DNA from: a bacterium
GTDB lineage: Bacteria > CAIJMQ01 > JAADFP01
Assembly (NCBI GenBank): GCA_027021085.1
Contig: JALUVB010000019.1
Span: forward strand, 1-18,265
Direction: 5' to 3'
Length of the DNA stretch: 18,265 nucleotides
Shown in pieces: positions 7,853 through 15,720 of this stretch. A program made the position numbers and the translations under genes. How positions within the stretch are numbered: position 1 is the first letter of the stretch; every line of letters begins with the position of its first letter. The notes under the pieces were generated by a model. The model was not told where the DNA came from. It made no database searches and saw nothing but the letters and a program-made list of their open reading frames with translations.

Positions 7853-9184
7853 TTACGAGTGACGGGCATTTTTAACTCTCTCTTCATCAATAAATACCCC
7901 ATTATCTATCAATCGTCTCTGAAGTTTAGCAGTATCAATGTTGGCCAGCACAACATTGTCTTCAAGACTCAATACTGCGGCTGCACCTGCTGCCTGCCCC
8001 ATCACATGGCAGTGAGACTGCACCCGCAATCCAGCCATACCCTCGTGGGTGGCAGAGGCACACCGTCCCGCTATGAGAAGATTGTCCATATCCCGGGCAA
8101 CAAGTATGCGGTAAGGAATCTGGTAGGTTGTTCCGGGTGCAAGATGAGTGCTTTTATCCATCCAGGTGGTTCGTCCGGAGCCTTCCGGGTCATGAATATC
8201 CACCATCCAGAAGCCATGTCCGATGGCATCGGGGAAACTACGCTGTTTATATATATCCTCAGCCGTAAAGGTATATAGTCCCCGCACCCGGCGCGATTCC
8301 CGTATGCCGATAGAGGGCGCTGTCCAGGCCAGCTCAAGCTTTTCACATCCTGGCCAGTACTCCCGGAAAAATTCCAGAAATTTCGGCAGCTTGGCACGAG
8401 CATCCATCGCAGCCCGAGTGAGGTCTTCTTCATCCAGGGGGTTTCCATTAATACATGCAATGAGCGTTCCCGGCCATCTCCAGATAAAATTACCGCCGAA
8501 CCAATGCGGCCCGTGAGAAGGGAGTTTCCCCTGCTGGCAAAGTTCATCCATCAACTTGAACATGGGGCCATGCGCTTCTTCAATTTCTTTGCGACGTGAT
8601 TTGTCCAGCCCTGAGAAGCCAGCAACCACGGTCATTCCCTGTACTTTCCCATCGCGTTCCCGGCCTACCACGGTTTCACATCCAGAAAAGAATCCCACGT
8701 CCCCGTCTCCGGTAGCATCTATAAAAATTTTCCCCTGCACCTGGCGCAACCCCATTTTGCTGCCCACTACTATCGAGTCAACCTTACGTCCTGACTTCAA
8801 AACACCCACGCATGGGGTATAACACAAAACCCTGATGCCACACTCTCTTACCATCTCGTCATAAACAATATTTATCCACTCGTTGCTGAACAAGTACGTT
8901 TCATGCCGGCGGGGAAAATCAGGCAGTTGCTGTACCCCATCGTAAACCTTGAGTCGATCCACAAATTCCCGGGTAAGTCCCAGGATTACCTCTTTTTTGC
9001 GGTCAGAAGTATGCCACATACATACGCGCGCCATAGTAGACTGCCCTCCCAGTATGGGCCAGCGCTCAATCAAGGCAACTTTCGCTCCCCCCCTGGCAGC
9101 CATGATAGCCGCACATATTCCTGCCGGCCCACCCCCCACCACTATGACATCAGCTTGCAACAGAACCGGAATATTTTTCTCCAT
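7853..9184 (-). CDS. FAD-dependent oxidoreductase (FAD_oxidored type)
   Basis: A 443-residue flavoprotein. The N-terminus has the dinucleotide fold V-G-G-G-P-A-G (GGGPAG at 17-22) ending in acidic E40, followed by G-G-Q-S. The FAD motif D-A-T-G-D-G-D-V-G lies mid-protein, and the C-terminal flavin-contact segment reads [14 protein letters not shown]. This arrangement is typical of the FAD_oxidored (PF12831) family common in carbohydrate clusters of Planctomycetota, Lentisphaerota and Armatimonadota, where the substrate is mostly unknown. The ATG follows a purine-rich GGGGGGAAGAA site. The gene lies 51 bp before the UROD-like gene and 69 bp after the Gfo/Idh/MocA remnant, so the three probably belonged to one sugar-oxidation or rearrangement step. 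It appears intact. Confidence 0.9.
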   Translation of the reverse strand: MEKNIPVLLQADVIVVGGGPAGICAAIMAARGGAKVALIERWPILGGQSTMARVCMWHTSDRKKEVILGLTREFVDRLKVYDGVQQLPDFPRRHETYLFSNEWINIVYDEMVRECGIRVLCYTPCVGVLKSGRKVDSIVVGSKMGLRQVQGKIFIDATGDGDVGFFSGCETVVGRERDGKVQGMTVVAGFSGLDKSRRKEIEEAHGPMFKLMDELCQQGKLPSHGPHWFGGNFIWRWPGTLIACINGNPLDEEDLTRAAMDARAKLPKFLEFFREYWPGCEKLELAWTAPSIGIRESRRVRGLYTFTAEDIYKQRSFPDAIGHGFWMVDIHDPEGSGRTTWMDKSTHLAPGTTYQIPYRILVARDMDNLLIAGRCASATHEGMAGLRVQSHCHVMGQAAGAAAVLSLEDNVVLANIDTAKLQRRLIDNGVFIDEERVKNARHS

Positions 9185-9251
9185 TTCTTCCCCCCGTTAA
9201 TTTCTTCCCGATAATATTTTTAGCTGTCTCCCTGCCAATATTACCCGGGAT

Positions 9252-9269
9252 GGTTATAATTTTATAACC
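9252..9269. repeat. Short AT-rich palindrome at the Gfo/Idh/MocA stop codon
   Basis: GGTTATAA and TTATAACC are perfect 8-bp arms around two central bases and overlap the TAA stop (9254-9256). No U-run follows on either strand, so it is not a standard terminator. It could be an operator-like site or chance; nothing else is seen in the 69-bp gap up to the flavoprotein gene. Confidence 0.3.
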
Positions 9270-10103
9270 CGGTTAGACACTACAGACTTTTCCCCGGCTA
9301 TACACAAAGCAACTGCTCTTTTACCCTCCTCCGGCGTAGCCAGACATGTCGCCCCTCTTTTTTGCACTGCCTCCACCATGGCTCTTATCTCCATTTCTAT
9401 TTCGTATAATTCTCCGGCCATCTTCTTTATGGGAACCCTGCGTACTTTCTTGCCGTTGTAATATTCCAATTGAAAGGTAGGATTAGCAGCTTCATCTACC
9501 GGGCCATCCCATCTGGCGTATAATGCTCCTTTTGTGCCTACTATCTTTACGCTCTGATGGTGTTCGTATGCCGATAGTGTCTGGTTGACTACCACATAAG
9601 CATCCTCAGGGAAGTTAATAATAAAACTCATATTCTCCGTCAGCCCGGGGCAATTCCCACCTTTACTATTTGCGCGAGCGTAAACAGAAATAGGCTCCCC
9701 AACTTCCTCCATATACCAACACGCCAGGTCTAAAAAATGCACCGGCTCCTCTAAAATCCAGCTCCCCACCCGTTTTGCATCGTATCTCCAGCCATTGGAG
9801 CCGGAACGATAAGGGCCTCTCCACAGTTCTATTATCCCGTAAACTGGTTTGCCAATGCTGCCTTTCTCAATCATTTCTTTTACCTTCTTCCAAACCGGAG
9901 ATATACGCATTTCAAAACCTATATGCAATATTCCCCTGGTTTTCTTAACTGTTTTTAAGATAGCATTGCATTCCTCCACAGTTATGGCCATGGGTTTCTC
10001 TAACAATACATGCTTCCCATGATTCAAGGCCTCAATAGCTACCTGTTTATGCAGGTAGTTGGGAAGAACTATATCTACTACCTAGAGGATAGGCATGCAT
10101 CAT
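9254..10103 (-). pseudogene. Gfo/Idh/MocA oxidoreductase with its Rossmann start deleted
   Basis: The open frame from 10081 to 9254 encodes 275 residues. It begins V-V-D-I-V-L-P-N-Y-L-H and continues A-L-N-H-G-K-H-V-L-L-E-K-P-M, the classic second half of the Gfo/Idh/MocA nucleotide-binding domain. The substrate domain follows, with the E-P-V-H-F-L-D-L helix typical of the family. The first 60-70 residues with the G-x-G-x-x-(G/A) NAD(P) motif are missing, and a TAG (10082-10084) closes the frame upstream. At 10103 an ATG with AAGGAGG six bases before it overlaps the GH2 stop as TAATG. It reads in another frame and ends after 18 residues (M-M-H-A-Y-P...). The original start is therefore probably still there and the segment between was lost. 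Without the nucleotide fold no dehydrogenase activity is expected. Confidence 0.82.
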
Positions 10104-13100
10104 TATTTGCCTCCTTGAAAATATTTAATACTATACTCCAGGTCTTTTTCCCGGGACCCATCCCTTTTTTGAAATCGCAGGGAGAAGTTCCACTCTTTCC
10201 CGCATTTCCTGGATTCTATCAACAGGGTATTCCAGCCTTTTCGCAAAGAGATGTCCACAATTTTTATCTCCCTGCCCCTCAGCATTTTTCCATCTACCTC
10301 CCTTCCGTTCACCCGTATCTTGACCTCTCCATAACCTCCTATAAGTATGTTTGTCTGGACCTCAGGATTGGGTAATTCTCCGGATTTTAACATGGCTTCA
10401 CCCCGGTCAACAGGAGAGAAGACATAAAGTTTGGCATAGGCTACCTTTTTAGTTCTGAAAAGCCTATTCCAGTCAATGTTTTTAACGGAAGAATGGTAAG
10501 GTTTCCATTGAGAGACATCTTCTGTAAGATAGTCACTCACCAGCCAGTGGTAAAGATAGCCCTCCTCATCCGGGGGATAGGATTCTATCTTCTCCCCGGT
10601 TTTTCCGGGGATTACTTCCCTTTTAAGCAGCGCCCCCAGATTGGTGCAAAGCAGGCTATAGAATCTTTTAGCTTTATAATTGGCTTCTTCCGAGGGCAGC
10701 ACCTGGGAAACCAGGAAATATCCCTCCCCATAGGGTATCTTCATCATGGCTGTCCGAGCTGGCTCAGGGTTTCTGAGTGCCTGTTCCACCGCCCCCATTT
10801 TGACCGGTTCGTGGCAGAGACCGTCCACAAAAAGAATCTTCCAGGGAGCACGGGGCACTGTCTCCAGGAGAATACTCCCCTTACCCTTTACGGAATACTT
10901 CATGATAAGAAAATTCTTCTTATCTTTCCCCGCATAATGCCTTCTTTCAATCCAGCAGAGGTCATCGCAGGAAATTCCGGAAAGAAGTATGTCTTCTTCC
11001 CCTTTTTTCAATTGATATATATCTCCTGCTGGCTCCACTTCTATGGGGAGGGGGAGCAGTTTCTGCACCTTCTCCACAGATGCAGGGGTAAGGTTCAGGA
11101 GGAGCGCCCTACCTCCTCTGTGGACAAACTCCCGTATCACCTCTGCTGAATCGCTCAGGGGTGCTTCCCCATCAATAATAAGCAAATCTTTATCCTTAGT
11201 ATCATCCGCAGAAATTTTACTCTTTATCCTTTCATAATCAAGCCCTATGGTCCGGAAAAAGGGAGCAAATTTACTTCTCTTTCCACAGATAAACCCCGGG
11301 GTTGAGAAGTGAAAGGATGAAGGCTGCGAGGCATAGTTAATTAAGTTCCGGAGCAGTCCAACTGCCGGCGGAGCAGAGTCAAATTTTTCTATCAATTCCA
11401 TCTGGCTGAGAAGGAAAAACCCTTTACCCCGGGGCATCTCTAATATTGCTGTCCAGTCCAGCCCACCTTTTCCAAAATCGCCTTTTCCTCCCTCTACTAC
11501 TATCCGGAAATTGCCCGTATCCGGTTTGACAAACATCTTTTTAGCCACCAGGGCATTGGAACTGGTCTTGCCCAGGTAATCGCTTCCCCAGAAGGATAAA
11601 TCCCCTGCCTCAATATTTTTCAGCACTGGATGAGATGTTGCCCGGGGATGGACTGCCTCAAGCTCCAGGGAGGAGAGTTTTAATATACCCGGCAGAGGCG
11701 ATGTTTCCTGTTCTAAAACCAGCACCCTCCCCCCTTTTTCCACGAACTCTTCTATGTTGGGGTAGAGAGAAAGATTTTCATCATTTGTCAGGGTGCGCTC
11801 TCCCACGATTAGCAACTCATAGCGGGGATAGCTTATGCTACCGAGGTCTGCAATATTAACAGGGTTTACTCCTAAGCTATCAAGTATTGCCCTGGTTCCC
11901 GGCTTTCCATAGAAGGCAATCCTCTCAGTTCCGGTTTTGCAGGGTTCAGTGCGCAAGCTGCGAGGAAAGATTTTATACACCTTAGTATCTTCAAATAAAG
12001 GGACACCATCCCTTTTCAGGCAGAGATTAAGTTTTAAGGGAACAATCTCCTCTGTGGGGGGGATGTGGAGAAGGATGGATATTTCCCGCGGGGTGCCCGC
12101 CGGTGAATGCACGCTTACTGCATCAGATTCAACCACTCTTCCTCCCATAGAAGCCTGCCACTCTAAAGATAAATCCAGGCCTTGCAAACTATCATTTAAA
12201 ATGCTGAGATTTCTTTCAACCACCCCATTTTCCCAGAAAAGGTGGTCCATTTCCCGCACAAATACGGCTACAGGCTGAAAAGCATGCCTGATTTCTTCGT
12301 AAGCTGCATTGGGGATTCTCACCGGTAACTCCGGGTCATAGCCCAAATTCAGAGGGGTAGAGAATCGAATTATCTTTTTGGGTTTGATTCCGGGAGTAGT
12401 AAGGTCATCCCGGTTTAACATTATATCCTTAAAGGGTAAGGTGTGGTGCATATAGTTGATGGTATTGAAAGGAGAGAGCCCGCTTACCTCGTTAGCCCGG
12501 GCCTGCTCAATCTGGAGGCGCGCTTCTTTACCCATTATCTTCTGGCAGTAGTCAAAATCTATGTAAACCCTATCCCCGCCTAACAAGGTGTTCTCGTAGG
12601 GGCTCACATAATGCCATTTGCCAAATTCTCCCACAATCAAGGGTTTTTTCTTATCCCAATTTTCTCCGCTTACCTCGGGGCCGTAATGAAGGCTGTCAAT
12701 CTCGGTTTTATCCCGCTCCAGTATCTGGGAGTCTCCGTCAAAGAGCACCGGACGGGTGGGGTCCAATCTCTTCATAGCCTGAGCAATCCGGGGCAATTCT
12801 TTCCGGCACAGGCGGGTATCCGGGTCCGACCATCTCATTTCATTACAGGCGCTCCAGATTACTACCGAGGGATGATTGCGGTCACGCCGCACCATTCTGA
12901 GGGCATGCTCCACTGCATTCTGCCAGAAGCGGTGGTCAGTGGAACATGCCCGCTGGCTTGAGCCGTAAATAGCGGTTTCTGCAGTGATTAATATCCCTTC
13001 CTCATCCGCTATATCCAGGAAAAATGGAGGATAAGGCATGGCATGCAAGCGCACGCTGTTAATCCCGGTTTCTTTGCACATGCGGAACCAGGCCCGGGCA

Positions 13101-14071
13101 TACTCCGGACTCTGGTAAACCGTACCCTGGTAATGCCAGGCGTCTCCCCGCAGGTTGATGCGCACTCCGTTCAGGCGGAAAGTATGCGCTTCTATCCAGA
13201 ATTCCCGGAAGCCAAAGCGGGTCTTCTTTGTATGGAGGGGTTTCCCGTTTTCAGAGATGGTTGTATGCAGGAAATACAGACGGGGTGAATCCGGAGACCA
13301 TAACTCGGGGGCAACCCAGGATTCCCTGACAGTAAAAGTTTGCGTTGTATCGGGAAAGAGGGTAACTTCTCCGGGGGAGAGTTCCCTAACCATCCTCCCC
13401 CCATCTTCAATTACATTGGAAACAGTAAGTGTATGGGGGACTTTATCCCGGTTGATTAAGGCGATTTGAACCTCAATTTTCTTCTTGCGCGTGGAGGTAA
13501 TAACAAAAACATCATCTATATAACAAGCAGGATGGGTAAGAAGAAATACATCCTGCCAGATGCCTGCCTGGGGAAGCAGGTGAGGGGAACCAGAAGCAAA
13601 CCAGGAGCCGGGAGGAACGAGGTATTTCCCATCACTTCCTTTCGGAGGAGGCAGAACCTTAACCAAGAGTTCGTTAGGCTGATTAAAGCACACATATTTT
13701 GTGATATTTACCTGGAAAGGTAAAAAACCATCCCTGTTTTCGCCCACCTTTTTCCCGTTGCAGAAAATCTCGCAAGCGGGCAAAACTGCCATAAAAAGCA
13801 GGCTGATTTGCTGCCCCTCACAGGTAGCAGGAGCTTTAAATTCCCGGCGATACCAGGCAGTATCGGCAGTTGACCACTCCCGGGGATAATCAAAGTTGTC
13901 AAACGGATGCCAATCTGAATAACCGAAGGTGTCTTTCCAGGGACTGGGGACCCTGATTTTTGCCCATTCTTCTCCCTCAGGCAGGGCAGGGGTAGATTCT
14001 GCCGAGGCTTTCTCAGAAAAAACGGGCCGGAAATCCCATTCGCCGTTCAGGCAGATTTTTTTGCTTTTCAT
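10103..14071 (-). CDS. GH2 family beta-glycosidase with long C-terminal extension
   Basis: A 1322-residue GH2 enzyme. The N-terminal jelly roll begins L-N-G-E-W-D-F (8-14). The immunoglobulin-like and TIM-barrel domains run to about 600. The acid/base Glu is E411 in V-V-I-W-S-A-C-N-E-M and the nucleophile is E482 in I-V-G-E-F-G. Beyond the barrel come two successive alpha/beta segments, each with a D/E-L-L-I-(I/V) strand, a helix and a G-G-R-(V/A)-L strand (about 717-915 and 935-1150), resembling GATase1/ThuA-like domains. A final beta-sandwich (about 1170-1315) has a carbohydrate-binding look (W-N-T-L-L-I-E-S). Beta-galactosidase or beta-glucuronidase activity is likely, but the sugar is not decidable by eye. 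There is no signal peptide. No good ribosome site precedes the ATG and I find no convincing promoter. It opens block B after a 213-bp gap. Confidence 0.93.
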   Translation of the reverse strand: MKSKKICLNGEWDFRPVFSEKASAESTPALPEGEEWAKIRVPSPWKDTFGYSDWHPFDNFDYPREWSTADTAWYRREFKAPATCEGQQISLLFMAVLPACEIFCNGKKVGENRDGFLPFQVNITKYVCFNQPNELLVKVLPPPKGSDGKYLVPPGSWFASGSPHLLPQAGIWQDVFLLTHPACYIDDVFVITSTRKKKIEVQIALINRDKVPHTLTVSNVIEDGGRMVRELSPGEVTLFPDTTQTFTVRESWVAPELWSPDSPRLYFLHTTISENGKPLHTKKTRFGFREFWIEAHTFRLNGVRINLRGDAWHYQGTVYQSPEYARAWFRMCKETGINSVRLHAMPYPPFFLDIADEEGILITAETAIYGSSQRACSTDHRFWQNAVEHALRMVRRDRNHPSVVIWSACNEMRWSDPDTRLCRKELPRIAQAMKRLDPTRPVLFDGDSQILERDKTEIDSLHYGPEVSGENWDKKKPLIVGEFGKWHYVSPYENTLLGGDRVYIDFDYCQKIMGKEARLQIEQARANEVSGLSPFNTINYMHHTLPFKDIMLNRDDLTTPGIKPKKIIRFSTPLNLGYDPELPVRIPNAAYEEIRHAFQPVAVFVREMDHLFWENGVVERNLSILNDSLQGLDLSLEWQASMGGRVVESDAVSVHSPAGTPREISILLHIPPTEEIVPLKLNLCLKRDGVPLFEDTKVYKIFPRSLRTEPCKTGTERIAFYGKPGTRAILDSLGVNPVNIADLGSISYPRYELLIVGERTLTNDENLSLYPNIEEFVEKGGRVLVLEQETSPLPGILKLSSLELEAVHPRATSHPVLKNIEAGDLSFWGSDYLGKTSSNALVAKKMFVKPDTGNFRIVVEGGKGDFGKGGLDWTAILEMPRGKGFFLLSQMELIEKFDSAPPAVGLLRNLINYASQPSSFHFSTPGFICGKRSKFAPFFRTIGLDYERIKSKISADDTKDKDLLIIDGEAPLSDSAEVIREFVHRGGRALLLNLTPASVEKVQKLLPLPIEVEPAGDIYQLKKGEEDILLSGISCDDLCWIERRHYAGKDKKNFLIMKYSVKGKGSILLETVPRAPWKILFVDGLCHEPVKMGAVEQALRNPEPARTAMMKIPYGEGYFLVSQVLPSEEANYKAKRFYSLLCTNLGALLKREVIPGKTGEKIESYPPDEEGYLYHWLVSDYLTEDVSQWKPYHSSVKNIDWNRLFRTKKVAYAKLYVFSPVDRGEAMLKSGELPNPEVQTNILIGGYGEVKIRVNGREVDGKMLRGREIKIVDISLRKGWNTLLIESRKCGKEWNFSLRFQKRDGSREKDLEYSIKYFQGGK
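10110..10116 (-). promoter_or_regulatory. Retained ribosome site of the deleted Gfo/Idh/MocA gene
   Basis: AAGGAGG on the minus strand inside the last GH2 codons, six bases before an ATG (10101-10103) that overlaps the GH2 TAA stop. It now drives a meaningless 18-residue frame and marks where the lost gene began. Confidence 0.6.
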
Positions 14072-14073
14072 GG

Positions 14074-14109
14074 TAGTAATATTTTGCTACAAATCTAATT
14101 TAATTACTA
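14074..14109. repeat. Inverted repeat just upstream of the GH2 start
   Basis: TAGTAAT (14074-14080) and ATTACTA (14103-14109) form 7-bp arms 22 bp apart, immediately before the GH2 ATG in very AT-rich sequence. They could be two half-sites of a regulator, or a stem that occludes the start, which itself lacks a clear ribosome site. The arms differ from the palindrome at 1783-1804. Confidence 0.3.
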
Positions 14110-14146
14110 ACACCATGGGCTACTTTTGAGGTCGACTGTCCAGAAA

Positions 14147-14193
14147 ATGCCCTGCCAATCCCGATCCCGACATGCGTCGGGACAGGCGGGCAT
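14147..14193. repeat. Nested hairpin / small palindromic repeat element
   Basis: The inner stem TCCCGAC (14165-14171) and GTCGGGA (14176-14182) closes a 4-base ATGC loop. An outer stem ATGCCC (14147-14152) pairs with GGGCAT (14188-14193). GACAGGC is repeated directly at 14181-14187 and 14194-14200. It is GC-rich within an AT-rich gap, which suggests an interspersed repetitive element. There is no U-run, so a simple intrinsic terminator is unlikely on either strand. Confidence 0.55.
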
Positions 14194-14236
14194 GACAGGC
14201 AAGCCGGAAACCAGGATTACCAAGATACTAACCCAT

Positions 14237-14285
14237 CATTCACCATTCACTGCTTACTATTCACTGTTCACTATTTACTGTTTAC
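14237..14285. repeat. Seven tandem degenerate heptamers (YRYTYAC)
   Basis: Seven consecutive 7-bp units fit YRYTYAC without a gap: CATTCAC twice, then TGCTTAC, TATTCAC, TGTTCAC, TATTTAC and TGTTTAC. All variation is by transitions, and the last four alternate TA/TG at positions 1-2. The last base coincides with the sulfatase stop codon (14285-14287), so the array lies directly 3' of that gene. It resembles the short tandemly repeated heptamer arrays described in cyanobacteria and seen in other bacterial intergenic regions. Confidence 0.8.
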
Positions 14286-15685
14286 TATCTTCCCTCGCTA
14301 CTTCTTAGCCTTAATAATTGGGGTCTCAAGCTGGAAATAATCTCTGAGAAATCCTGCTCTTCCCTCAAAAGATTTCTTTTCTCCAGAGGGTCAACAGCAA
14401 GGTTGAATAACATCCGCTCTCCTGCTTCACTTTCCATGTATTTCCAGGGTCCCTGCCTTACCATTGCCCAGTCCCGTGTGCGGGAAAAAACCACCCGCGG
14501 GACAGGGCAATAGGAATGGTTGAAACAGGAAGTCAGATTATAGCCATTCACATTAATTCCCCCCGGTATTTTCAACCCAGAGAGGGAGAGAAGCGTGGGC
14601 ACAATATCTCCTATCTCCACGGGGTCCTGGTGCACTCTCCCTGCAGGGATACCCGCTCCCGAGAGAAACAGAGGAATGCGCGAGAGGTCATCCAGGGGGA
14701 GGTTGGGATTTTTAAAGATTCTATTCCTCCGTCCCAGGTAGTCTCCATGGTCCGAGGTAAAGACAATGAGGGTTTCACTAAGATTGATATGCTCAAGTAT
14801 TCTGCCTACAGCTTCATCAATATGGGTGATGGTAGCATAGTAATGGGCAATTATCTTTCGGCAGAGGTCAGCATCAAAATTTGTGAGGTCATAAACGCCA
14901 TGGGCTATCCGCCGGGAAAAATCTTCTTCCAGCCCCGGAGTCAGTTTTCCTATCCTCCGGTCAGGAAGAGGAATCTTCTTTGCCTCGTACATCTCAAGAA
15001 AGCGGGGAAGGGGGTTGAAGGGGTGATGCGGCTTCAAGAACGATACGCAGAGAAAAAATGGTTCCAGGTTGTTTCTGTTATTAAGATACCGGATAGCCCT
15101 CTCCGCTATCCAGGAAGTGGAATGATACTTCTCCGGGTAGGGAAAAGCTACTGCCTGAAGGTTTTTCTTGTACTCTTCCGGTGCTTTAGGATACTCACTG
15201 GGATACTGAAATTTTTCCTGCCAGTCATCAATGCCCTCCTTTTCCAGATAGGCATGGTATTCGTCTTCCACGAAACATCCCTCCTGGGTAGGGTCATGCT
15301 CAGCCGTTTCCATTTTCCGGAAACCGATATCTGCATGAATGGGTTTGAGATGCATCTTCCCGATAAGGGCGGTATCATAGCCATTGTCCTGTAGGAAGCG
15401 GGGCAAGGAAAAATGTTCCGGAGGCAAAGACTTGTTGTTGGTCAGACTAACACCCGGAATTTTGTGTGCGTACCGGCCGGAGAGAAGCGTGGCGCGGGCA
15501 GGAGTGCATATAGGCCAGGAGGTGTAACAATTCGTAAAAACAACCCCTCTCTTTGCCAGTTTATCCAGATGAGGAGTCTGCAAAACTCCATCCCCTGCAT
15601 AACCGATGCAATCGTGGCGTTGTTGGTCTGTAATAATAAGAAGAATATTTGGGCGCACCTGCTTCCCGAGAGTATTTTTCTTCAT
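14285..15685 (-). CDS. Formylglycine-type sulfatase
   Basis: A 466-residue type I sulfatase that hydrolyses sulfate esters. The N-terminal metal motif is N-I-L-L-I-I-T-D-Q-Q-R (D20). The activation motif C-T-P-A-R has C60 (codon 15506-15508), the residue oxidised to formylglycine, followed by A-T-L-L-S-G-R-Y. Then come G-K-M-H-L-K, K-P-H-H-P-F and the second metal motif T-S-D-H-G-D-Y-L-G. Length is normal for the family. There is no signal peptide; the hydrophobic stretch at 13-19 is the first core strand. A formylglycine-generating enzyme or anaerobic sulfatase maturase is required and is not in the window. The ATG has only a weak GAAGAG site. The gene ends block A, 35 bp after the six-hairpin glycosidase. 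The substrate is probably a sulfated sugar from the same glycan attacked by its neighbours. Confidence 0.95.
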   Translation of the reverse strand: MKKNTLGKQVRPNILLIITDQQRHDCIGYAGDGVLQTPHLDKLAKRGVVFTNCYTSWPICTPARATLLSGRYAHKIPGVSLTNNKSLPPEHFSLPRFLQDNGYDTALIGKMHLKPIHADIGFRKMETAEHDPTQEGCFVEDEYHAYLEKEGIDDWQEKFQYPSEYPKAPEEYKKNLQAVAFPYPEKYHSTSWIAERAIRYLNNRNNLEPFFLCVSFLKPHHPFNPLPRFLEMYEAKKIPLPDRRIGKLTPGLEEDFSRRIAHGVYDLTNFDADLCRKIIAHYYATITHIDEAVGRILEHINLSETLIVFTSDHGDYLGRRNRIFKNPNLPLDDLSRIPLFLSGAGIPAGRVHQDPVEIGDIVPTLLSLSGLKIPGGINVNGYNLTSCFNHSYCPVPRVVFSRTRDWAMVRQGPWKYMESEAGERMLFNLAVDPLEKRNLLREEQDFSEIISSLRPQLLRLRSSEGR

Positions 15686-15720
15686 ACAAACTCTTCAACT
15701 ATCAAATAACCCTTAATATA

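Noticed and set aside
10493-11149. Plus-strand frame of 218 codons opposite the GH2 C-terminal region
   Set aside because: It lies wholly inside the continuous 1322-codon GH2 frame on the other strand, has no recognisable motif and is most simply a shadow.
14165-14182. Hairpin TCCCGAC/GTCGGGA as an intrinsic terminator of the sulfatase gene
   Set aside because: Neither side is followed by a T-run of the needed length, and the outer stem suggests a repeat element instead.
14237-14285. Heptamer array as a CRISPR array
   Set aside because: Units are 7 bp and contiguous, without spacers; no cas gene is nearby.
14516-15394. Long plus-strand frame (292 codons) opposite the sulfatase
   Set aside because: It is antisense to a gene with clear catalytic motifs and its translation shows no family pattern.
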